Shown in pieces: positions 1 to 5,467 of a stretch of 5,911 bases of DNA. Source of the stretch: an uncultured Cytophagaceae bacterium (GTDB taxonomy: Bacteria > Bacteroidota > Bacteroidia > Cytophagales > Spirosomataceae); assembly GCA_903837305.1 (NCBI GenBank), contig CAILUB010000241.1, positions 1 through 5,911 of the forward strand. Reading direction: 5' to 3'. The stretch's first letter is position 1; the number at the start of each line of letters is the position of its first letter. Below the pieces are notes generated by a model, which was given only the letters and a program-made list of their open reading frames with translations, had not been told where the DNA came from and ran no database searches. Position numbers and translations under genes: made by a program.

Positions 1-135
1 CGATTGAAAACCGACAGAATTAAGAAATTGAGCGAGGGTATGTGGGAACTCTTTTGGCATAAAACGTGTAAATATACAGTAGAATTAGGCGCAAAAGCGA
101 TTTACATCACAAAACAAATAGAAAAAACTAAACGA
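1..135. other. AT-rich leader upstream of kduI, no gene recognised
   Basis: No recognisable gene lies here. The kduI reading frame stays open back to the window edge, with a possible TTG start at base 4, but the roughly 44 extra residues resemble nothing I know and precede the normal N-terminus of the family. I looked for the Bacteroidota promoter (TTTG near -33, TAnnTTTG near -7) and found only an isolated TTTTG at 52-56 with no -7 partner at a usable distance. The kduI promoter may therefore lie further upstream, or kduI may be internal to a longer operon that begins outside the window. Confidence 0.5.
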
Positions 136-966
136 ATGGACTACAGATTTGAGGCGAGCAGAAAGGAAGTTTCTACCTTTACGAATCAAGAGATCAGAGA
201 TAATTTCTTAATCTCAACCATCTTTCAAGCCGATGAAATTAAATTAACCTACACCATTTATGATCGCATGATCATCGGTGGCGCGATGCCGGTATCAAAA
301 ACACTAAGTCTCCCAAACCCAGATAAATTAAAAGCTAATTTCTTCCTAGAAAGACGCGAATTAGGGATCATCAATGTGGGTGGAAAAGGTACTGTAACAG
401 CAGATGGAGAGTCATTTACCATCGATAAATTAGGTGCTGTTTATGTGGGCCGCGGCGTGAAAGAGGTAAGTTTCAGTTCTTCTTCGAGTGAAAATCCTGC
501 CCAATTCTATTTATTATCTTCCCCAGCTCACGCAACTTATCCGAACGCAAAATTAGATCGCGAACAGGTAACAACCGTTGTTTTAGGAAGTTTAGAGACA
601 TCGAATCACCGCACTATTTATAAATACATTCACAATGAAGGCATTCAATCCTGTCAATTAGTGATGGGCTTGACAATTTTAGAACCGGGTTCTGTTTGGA
701 ATACAATGCCGGCACACGTACATGATCGCCGAATGGAAGCGTATTTATATTTTGATGTGACACCAGGTCATGCTGTATTGCATTTGATGGGCGAAACGAC
801 GGAGACGAAGCACATTTGGGTACATAATCACCAAGCCGTTATTTCGCCACCGTGGTCGATTCACAGTGGATCGGGGACGAAGAACTATTCCTTTATATGG
901 GGAATGGCGGGTGAGAATAAGGATTATACGGATATGGATTTTGCAGAAATTTCTGATTTACGCTAA
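136..966 (+). CDS. kduI: 5-keto-4-deoxyuronate isomerase (4-deoxy-L-threo-5-hexosulose-uronate ketol-isomerase, KduI)
   Basis: This cytoplasmic, zinc-dependent cupin isomerase converts 5-keto-4-deoxyuronate (DKI) to 3-deoxy-D-glycero-2,5-hexodiulosonate, a step in degradation of pectin and other uronic-acid polymers. The protein has 276 residues and no signal peptide. Seen directly: the family N-terminal region with YDRMIIGG (residues 42-49), and a C-terminal cupin carrying H194, H196, E201 and H243. These match the zinc ligands of E. coli KduI (H196, H198, E203, H245) in spacing. I chose ATG 136 because the sequence after it aligns with the normal KduI start; an in-frame TTG at base 4 would add 44 unrelated residues. 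The leader is A-rich (AAAAAACTAAACGA) with no Shine-Dalgarno, as usual in Bacteroidota. One base separates its stop from the GH105 start, so the two are very likely co-transcribed. The usual partner kduD is not in the window. Confidence 0.95.
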   Translation: MDYRFEASRKEVSTFTNQEIRDNFLISTIFQADEIKLTYTIYDRMIIGGAMPVSKTLSLPNPDKLKANFFLERRELGIINVGGKGTVTADGESFTIDKLGAVYVGRGVKEVSFSSSSSENPAQFYLLSSPAHATYPNAKLDREQVTTVVLGSLETSNHRTIYKYIHNEGIQSCQLVMGLTILEPGSVWNTMPAHVHDRRMEAYLYFDVTPGHAVLHLMGETTETKHIWVHNHQAVISPPWSIHSGSGTKNYSFIWGMAGENKDYTDMDFAEISDLR

Positions 967-967
967 T

Positions 968-2833
968 ATGAAAAAACTGATTGTTCTTTTATTCGGGCTA
1001 AGTACCGCAGTGAGTGCCCAAAACTATTCCGAGCTAATGGCCAAGTCCATTATGCACACACATCCGGATTCCATCACAGTGAAGGTAGGGAAACCTGCGG
1101 GTTGGGATTATGAGCAAGGACTGGTATTGAAAGCTTTGGAACATGTGTACCAAAGAACGGGGGACGCCACCTACTTTAACTACATTAAAAAGAACATCGA
1201 TAGTTTCGTCGATGCGAATGGAAATATTCGCACCTACCATTTCGACGAATTTAATTCGGATAACATCACCACAGGACGTATGCTCTTGTATCTGTACCAA
1301 GAATTAGGGGACGAGCGATACAAAAAAGCTGCTGATTTGTTGAGAAAGCAGATTTCGGCGCAACCGAGGGATGCGGACGGCGGATTTTGGCATAAAAAAA
1401 GATACCCGAACCAAATGTGGTTAGATGGACTTTACATGCTGGAGCCATTCTATGCAGAATACGGACAAATCACGAACCAAGATAACTGGGCTGATATCAT
1501 CAAACAGTTCCAGTTGATGTATAAAGGGGCAATTGATGCTAAAACAGGACTTTTGTTTCATGCCTACGATCAGGCCAAAGCACAACCTTGGGCGGATAAG
1601 ACTAATGGACATTCCCCTAATTTTTGGGGTCGGTCTATGGGCTGGTATGTGATGGCTTTAGTCGATGTGTTAGATTACATGCCTAAGAACCATCCTTCTA
1701 GAGACGTCTTAATTCAACAATTAAATCAATTATCTGCTGCTATCGCGAAGATCCAAGATCCAACATCCGGTGTTTGGTATCAGCTACCGGGTTATCCAGG
1801 TAAAAAAGGCAATTATTTCGAAGCATCAGCGTCTAATATGTTCGTTTATGCCTTCGCTAAGGGGGTGAGAAAAGGGTATTTACCAGCTTCATTCAGCAAA
1901 AACGCAGAAAAAGGCTATGCAGGAATCCTGAAAGAATTCATCACAAAAGATGCAGCGGGTTACATTCATTTAGAAAAAACGGTAACTGTAGGCGGCTTAG
2001 GTGGAGTACCTTACCGCGATGGATCGTATGACTATTATTTGAGTGAGCCATTGCGTACCGATGATTTAAAGGGCGTGGGGCCATTCATTTTAGCTTCTTT
2101 AGAGATGGAGATTGCCAAAGAATTGCCGATAGGCGCTGGCAAAAAAGTAGTCTTAGACTATTTCTTTAACCACGAGACAAAAAATGGCAATCGTTTCCAC
2201 TATACCTGGGAAGATCGCAAGGACTCCGGTTTCAACCAATGGGGCATCCAATTCGAGCAATTAGGTGCTAATCTAGATACCTTAGGCGTATCCCCTACCC
2301 GGGAGAACTTGAAAGGTGCATCGGTTTACATCATCGTGGATCCAGATAGCTACAAGGAAACAGCGAAACCTAATTTCATGACGGCTAAAGCGGCGGATGA
2401 AATCGAGGCTTGGGTGAAAGCAGGCGGTAATTTGATCTTATTAGCAAACGACACGACGAACTGTGAGATTCCAAAGTTTAATCTATTGGCCAAAAGATTC
2501 GGCATCGAATTCGTCGCTCCTAACCTGAATTTCGTTCAAGGACGCAACTGGGAGCAGGGTGCAGTGTTAATTCCAGCTGGCAATGAAGTATTTGATCCGA
2601 TTAAAAAGGTCTATATCAAAGAGATTACAACGTTAAAATTAAGTGGAAACGCGAAGCCATTAGTGAATCACCTAGGTCATGTGGTGATGGCAACCGCTAA
2701 AGTAGGCAAAGGGAAAGTATTTGCGCTAGGTGATCCTTGGTTGTACACCGAATACACGAATAACCGTAGAACGCCACTTGAATACGAGAATTTCTTAGCC
2801 GCTAAAAAGCTAGCGATTTATATGCTGCGCTAG
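968..2833 (+). CDS. Secreted GH105 unsaturated rhamnogalacturonyl/uronyl hydrolase with C-terminal DUF4350-like domain
   Basis: The protein has 621 residues and probably acts in the periplasm or outside the cell: residues 1-18 form a signal peptide (Lys-Lys, hydrophobic core, AVSAQ) without a lipobox cysteine. Residues about 40-385 form an (alpha/alpha)6 barrel of family GH105, which hydrolyses the unsaturated uronic acid that polysaccharide lyases leave at the non-reducing end of oligosaccharides. Visible family motifs are DNITTGR (98-104), QMWLDGLYM (149-157, with D153 the likely counterpart of the general acid D143 of YteR) and WGRSMGWYVMALVD (220-233). Residues about 392-621 form a second alpha/beta domain, with an AWVKAGGNLILLAND stretch (481-495) and GDPWLYTEY (588-596) near the end, as seen in DUF4350/GATase-like extensions of some Bacteroidota GH105 proteins. 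A single-domain GH105 is about 350-380 residues, so this extra domain explains the length. The ATG at 968 starts the signal peptide; an in-frame ATG at 866 lies inside kduI and would bury it. The exact substrate (rhamnogalacturonan, or another lyase product) is inferred. The 3' end overlaps the convergent nuclease gene by 24 bases. Confidence 0.9.
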   Translation: MKKLIVLLFGLSTAVSAQNYSELMAKSIMHTHPDSITVKVGKPAGWDYEQGLVLKALEHVYQRTGDATYFNYIKKNIDSFVDANGNIRTYHFDEFNSDNITTGRMLLYLYQELGDERYKKAADLLRKQISAQPRDADGGFWHKKRYPNQMWLDGLYMLEPFYAEYGQITNQDNWADIIKQFQLMYKGAIDAKTGLLFHAYDQAKAQPWADKTNGHSPNFWGRSMGWYVMALVDVLDYMPKNHPSRDVLIQQLNQLSAAIAKIQDPTSGVWYQLPGYPGKKGNYFEASASNMFVYAFAKGVRKGYLPASFSKNAEKGYAGILKEFITKDAAGYIHLEKTVTVGGLGGVPYRDGSYDYYLSEPLRTDDLKGVGPFILASLEMEIAKELPIGAGKKVVLDYFFNHETKNGNRFHYTWEDRKDSGFNQWGIQFEQLGANLDTLGVSPTRENLKGASVYIIVDPDSYKETAKPNFMTAKAADEIEAWVKAGGNLILLANDTTNCEIPKFNLLAKRFGIEFVAPNLNFVQGRNWEQGAVLIPAGNEVFDPIKKVYIKEITTLKLSGNAKPLVNHLGHVVMATAKVGKGKVFALGDPWLYTEYTNNRRTPLEYENFLAAKKLAIYMLR

Positions 2834-2836
2834 TTT
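2804..2836 (-). terminator. Inverted repeat across the convergent stop codons; possible terminator
   Basis: CTAGCG at 2810-2815 and CGCTAG at 2828-2833 are perfect 6-bp arms around a 12-base loop. On the - strand the hairpin is followed by C and five T (2809-2804), the layout of a weak intrinsic terminator for the nuclease transcript. On the + strand RNA the stem can lengthen to 9 pairs (2807-2815 with 2828-2836, one G-U), but no U-tract follows. Both stop codons (TAG at 2831-2833 on +, TAG at 2812-2810 on -) sit inside the arms. The loop is long and the stem short, so termination is plausible, not certain. Confidence 0.4.
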
Positions 2837-3484
2837 GCGCGGAAAATGAAAGCCTGTCATCTTTTCTAAAGTTTCTAAAGAAACCGAATAAGTCTGCCAG
2901 TTTTTATTCAAACCTCGTTCATTCGGAAATAATATACACCAGATTCTGTCTGGTGTATACACGACCTTCCAACAATAGGCGGGTACGATTACACCTGAGC
3001 CGAGACGACCTGTTGACCCTATTCCACCGGAATAGATTAAGAGTTGCAAGCCTCTCTTGACTGCTAATTTGCGGCAATATTCTTCAAGCATCTTGTATGG
3101 CCCACGATTTAACTCAGGCGTCTGAGGTATCATATTAGACATGAGGAAAGTCTCTTCATTCAGGTATTGCGCTGAAGTCCGATCTTCCGAATTGCACAAA
3201 TGACCTCGGTCAAATCCAGAATGAGAATAATCCTTTTCATCCACGATCTTAAATCCGCGGGGAAAAGATTCATCTTGTCTAAAACGATTCGATCGATCCA
3301 CAGGACCTACATCACTAGCCCTCAAGGTCCATCCCACCCAATTCGCTCGTCCCTCTACCCCATTATAGGACATCACATAGCCTCTCTTAACCGAAAGATA
3401 ATTAGTCGTAGAAGCAGAAGAGGCGCCCGAAATATTGGGCACCCCTACGGATAAAAATAAACTTAAAATAAGGTTTAAAAGCAT
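2810..3484 (-). CDS. Secreted DNA/RNA non-specific endonuclease (NUC1/Serratia nuclease family)
   Basis: This 224-residue beta-beta-alpha-metal nuclease is expected to cut DNA and RNA without sequence preference, using one divalent metal ion. The family signature DRGH is at 92-95, with H95 as general base. SNM follows at 116-118, and LNRGPYKMLEE at 125-135 carries N126 and E134, which match H89, N119 and E127 of Serratia nuclease in order and spacing. The N-terminal segment (1 to about 24) is hydrophobic and probably a signal peptide, but it has no Lys or Arg before the core, so its processing is less certain. The start is well fixed: the nuclease frame has a TAA two codons upstream, and the next Met (residue 38) falls after the fold begins. 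The start codon overlaps the GH20 stop by one base (TAATG), so translation is probably coupled. Role inferred: nutrient (N, P, nucleoside) scavenging or attack on extracellular DNA. No immunity gene or effector domain is seen, so a toxin role is not supported. The 3' half contains several inverted repeats. Confidence 0.9.
   Translation of the reverse strand: MLLNLILSLFLSVGVPNISGASSASTTNYLSVKRGYVMSYNGVEGRANWVGWTLRASDVGPVDRSNRFRQDESFPRGFKIVDEKDYSHSGFDRGHLCNSEDRTSAQYLNEETFLMSNMIPQTPELNRGPYKMLEEYCRKLAVKRGLQLLIYSGGIGSTGRLGSGVIVPAYCWKVVYTPDRIWCILFPNERGLNKNWQTYSVSLETLEKMTGFHFPRKLAQHINR
2933..2959. repeat. Perfect 11-bp inverted repeat (hairpin) inside the nuclease gene
   Basis: Arms TATACACCAGA (2933-2943) and TCTGGTGTATA (2949-2959) are exact reverse complements around a 5-base loop. 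It spans exactly nine nuclease codons, residues Y176 to I184. On the nuclease mRNA the hairpin is followed by UUAUUU, giving it a terminator or attenuator look. On the + strand it sits 100 bases past the GH105 stop, where it could instead protect or define the 3' end of that transcript. Function is inference. Confidence 0.7.
3019..3035. repeat. 7-bp inverted repeat with 3-base loop in the nuclease gene
   Basis: CTATTCC (3019-3025) and GGAATAG (3029-3035) pair perfectly around ACC. It covers nuclease residues 150-156 (YSGGI region). Alone it is within chance expectation; it is listed because it is one of three hairpins in the 3' half of this gene. Confidence 0.5.
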
Positions 3485-3486
3485 TA
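3482..3486 (-). promoter_or_regulatory. TAATG stop/start overlap coupling GH20 to the nuclease
   Basis: On the - strand the GH20 stop TAA (3486-3484) shares its last A with the nuclease start ATG (3484-3482). There is no room for a separate promoter, and the preceding bases (GAAAAAAGAGCTAAA) are A-rich with no convincing Shine-Dalgarno. This is the classic arrangement for termination-reinitiation, so the nuclease is expected to depend on GH20 translation. Confidence 0.75.
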
Positions 3487-5367
3487 TTTAGCTCTTTTTT
3501 CTAGATCAGCACGCGTAATGTTCATCGTACGGCCCATCATCTTCGAACCGCGATACGATACGATGCGCATCAATTCGGCGTCCTTAGGTACCGCAACTAC
3601 ACTTGATGCAACCGGATAATGGTTATCAGGATACGAATTATCGAAACTGTAGTGAATCTTTAATCCAGAGATTTCATTCTTTAATTCTACAAACAATTCT
3701 CCTTTCGCATTCTTTGTTACGTTTACCATCGCCTCGTACATAGAAGGCGCATATTTCTTATCTGCTACGTCAAAACGTGCCATATGATCTTCCACGCGTC
3801 CTATGAAATTATCCCAGTTTTTGTTTTCATTTGGAGACCACAAAGACTCAGAAATGGCTAAAGCTCTTGGATACATCATGTACTGCAAATGGCGGTAATT
3901 GAACAATTGCTCTGACCACAAATTCGCTTGTCCACCCTTGACTAATTTCGCATCCACCCCATCCGGAACCGGATTAAAGGCATAAGAATCACTTAAGCGA
4001 ACCGTTTTGTAAACCGGTGGCTCAATTGCGCGATCACCTTGCATTAAATCCACATACACTTGATTATTAGGCGTCATGACCACTTCGTGACCTAATTTTG
4101 CCGCTTCTACTCCACCTGCGATGCCGCGCCAAGACATCACCGCTGTTGCCTTAGGCAACCCTCCCCCTTCTAAAATCTCATCCCAGCCTAACATGCGCTT
4201 ACCTTTGGACGTAATAATCTTTTCTAAACGACGTACAAAATACGCCTGCACCTCTTGTGAATTTTTCAAACCTTCACGTGCTCTTAAAGCCAAAATCTCC
4301 GGATTCTTATCCCAATAATTCTTCGGGCACTCATCACCTCCCATATGGATGTATCCATACGGGAAAAGACTCGCCACCTCACCCATCACCTTATCTAAGA
4401 AAGTATATACCTTCTCATTTGCAGGACATAGCGTATTGTCTAATAATGCCTCTGGATGATCATGTGACCAATCGATGAATGGCTCACCAGAAATAACTTC
4501 ATATTTATCAGCTCCTGGCGTACAAGAAAGTTCAGGATAAGACGCAATCGCCGCCATCGAGTGACCTGGAACATCCACCTCTGGAACGATATTCACGAAA
4601 CGATCCTGTCCGTATTTTACCAATTCATTGATATCTTCTTGGGTATAAAAACCGCCATAAGTACGCGGTTCATCTGGTTCAGGCTTCGAAAAAGTAGTGA
4701 AACGACCCACTTTCTTCACATTAAAGGCTCCTTTCTTCGTCAAATTAGGATACGATTTAATCTCTATTCTCCAGCCTTCATCATCTGTTAAGTGGAAGTG
4801 TAAAATATTGTATTTGTATTCTACCATATCATCGATGAATTGCTTTACCTCTTCTTTTGTGAAAAAGTGACGAGCCACATCGAACATTTGGCCACGCCAT
4901 GCGAAGCGAGGAGTATCCGTGATTTGAGCAAATGGAATCGTCCAATTCACTCCTTTAGCGACCGTTTTAGATTCAATCTCTTTAGGTAATAACTGGACTA
5001 AGGTTTGGATTCCATAGAACAAACCCGCTGACTTATTCGCCTTGATCGTAACCCCTTTTGCATTTACCTGCAAATCATATCCCTCTGCACCTAATTTTGC
5101 ATTGTTCACTAATTGCATCTGAATGGATGCCGCTCCTGATGATTTAAGGGTAACCGCACGACCCGTTGCCTTTTTTAGTTTACTTACCAAAGTCGCATAG
5201 CCCACTTTTAATTGGGAATCAGACGGACCAGAAATAGAAATGGCAGCAGGTAAAATGAATTTGCCAGCCGGATAAACCGCCTGAGATGGAATCGGGATAA
5301 TCGATGGAATTTGTGCAAGTGAAATACTGGTTACACTTAAAAAAAAGAGGGTGAAAATTTTCTTCAT
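3484..5367 (-). CDS. Secreted family GH20 beta-N-acetylhexosaminidase
   Basis: This 627-residue exo-hydrolase removes terminal N-acetylglucosamine or N-acetylgalactosamine from glycans, chitin oligosaccharides or peptidoglycan fragments by the substrate-assisted mechanism. The signal peptide is at 1 to about 19 (MKKIF, hydrophobic core, SLAQ), with no lipobox, so a periplasmic or exported enzyme is expected. Domains: GH20b-like N-terminal alpha/beta domain (about 20-150), the TIM-barrel catalytic domain (about 153-510), and a small C-terminal beta domain (about 545-620) resembling the chitobiase/hexosaminidase C-terminal module. Visible active-site elements are R158 (RGQMFDVARHFF), HLTDDEGW (192-199), VPGH (266-269), the catalytic pair D345-E346 in HMGGDE (341-346), W396 (GWDE), W413 (SWRG), and W484/E486 (NLWSE). 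All are intact. It is the first gene of a two-gene operon with the nuclease and diverges from amt. The ATG at 5367 begins the signal peptide. I saw no exact TAnnTTTG promoter in its upstream 100 bases. Substrate preference cannot be read from the sequence. Confidence 0.95.
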   Translation of the reverse strand: MKKIFTLFFLSVTSISLAQIPSIIPIPSQAVYPAGKFILPAAISISGPSDSQLKVGYATLVSKLKKATGRAVTLKSSGAASIQMQLVNNAKLGAEGYDLQVNAKGVTIKANKSAGLFYGIQTLVQLLPKEIESKTVAKGVNWTIPFAQITDTPRFAWRGQMFDVARHFFTKEEVKQFIDDMVEYKYNILHFHLTDDEGWRIEIKSYPNLTKKGAFNVKKVGRFTTFSKPEPDEPRTYGGFYTQEDINELVKYGQDRFVNIVPEVDVPGHSMAAIASYPELSCTPGADKYEVISGEPFIDWSHDHPEALLDNTLCPANEKVYTFLDKVMGEVASLFPYGYIHMGGDECPKNYWDKNPEILALRAREGLKNSQEVQAYFVRRLEKIITSKGKRMLGWDEILEGGGLPKATAVMSWRGIAGGVEAAKLGHEVVMTPNNQVYVDLMQGDRAIEPPVYKTVRLSDSYAFNPVPDGVDAKLVKGGQANLWSEQLFNYRHLQYMMYPRALAISESLWSPNENKNWDNFIGRVEDHMARFDVADKKYAPSMYEAMVNVTKNAKGELFVELKNEISGLKIHYSFDNSYPDNHYPVASSVVAVPKDAELMRIVSYRGSKMMGRTMNITRADLEKRAK

Positions 5368-5428
5368 CAGATAGGTTTTTGATTCGTTTAAAGTTCCACC
5401 AAAATGCAGAATATTCCAAATCGTTTTT

Positions 5429-5436
5429 TATTTTTG
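5429..5436 (+). promoter_or_regulatory. Bacteroidota-type -7 element for amt
   Basis: TATTTTTG is an exact match to the Bacteroidota sigma consensus TAnnTTTG. It lies on the amt strand and ends 31 bases before the ATG, giving an expected transcription start near 5441-5444 and a leader of about 25 bases. No good TTTG -33 element is found 17-23 bases upstream (the closest bases there are AATG at 5403-5406), so the promoter may be weak or activator-dependent. It lies within the 100-base intergenic region shared with the divergent GH20 gene. Confidence 0.5.
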
Positions 5437-5467
5437 CATACAAGCATTATATACAAAACACAAAACC

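Noticed and set aside
4..135. N-terminal extension of KduI from a TTG start
   Set aside because: The added 44 residues match nothing familiar, the family start aligns at ATG 136, and the region reads as an AT-rich leader that happens to lack stops in this frame.
681..693. Palindrome AGAACCGGGTTCT in kduI
   Set aside because: Short arms within a conserved coding region, with a one-base centre that does not make a good hairpin; chance is sufficient.
866..967. Longer GH105 protein starting inside kduI
   Set aside because: It would put 34 Arg/Ile-rich residues before an otherwise perfect signal peptide; ATG 968, one base after the kduI stop, is the natural start.
1034..1612. Open frames on the - strand within GH105
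   Set aside because: They are antisense to a well-supported gene, have no recognisable motifs and show no plausible start context.
3200..3454. 84-codon + strand open frame antisense to the nuclease
   Set aside because: The nuclease in the opposite strand has full catalytic motifs; this frame encodes a basic, low-complexity sequence with no family resemblance.
2810..3484. Nuclease as a polymorphic toxin or phage-defence effector
   Set aside because: It has its own short N-terminal export segment, no fused delivery domain and no adjacent immunity gene, and is coupled to a glycan hydrolase; scavenging fits better.
4145..4159. Palindrome GTTGCCTTAGGCAAC in GH20
   Set aside because: Arms of 7 bases with a one-base centre are expected about two or three times by chance in a window this size; no U-tract or gene boundary is nearby.
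4121..4791. Several + strand open frames antisense to GH20
   Set aside because: They lie over the catalytic core of a clear GH20 gene and look like shadow translations.
5219..5443. Small - strand frame overlapping the GH20 start and intergenic region
   Set aside because: It is out of frame with GH20, covers its signal peptide codons and has no recognisable features.
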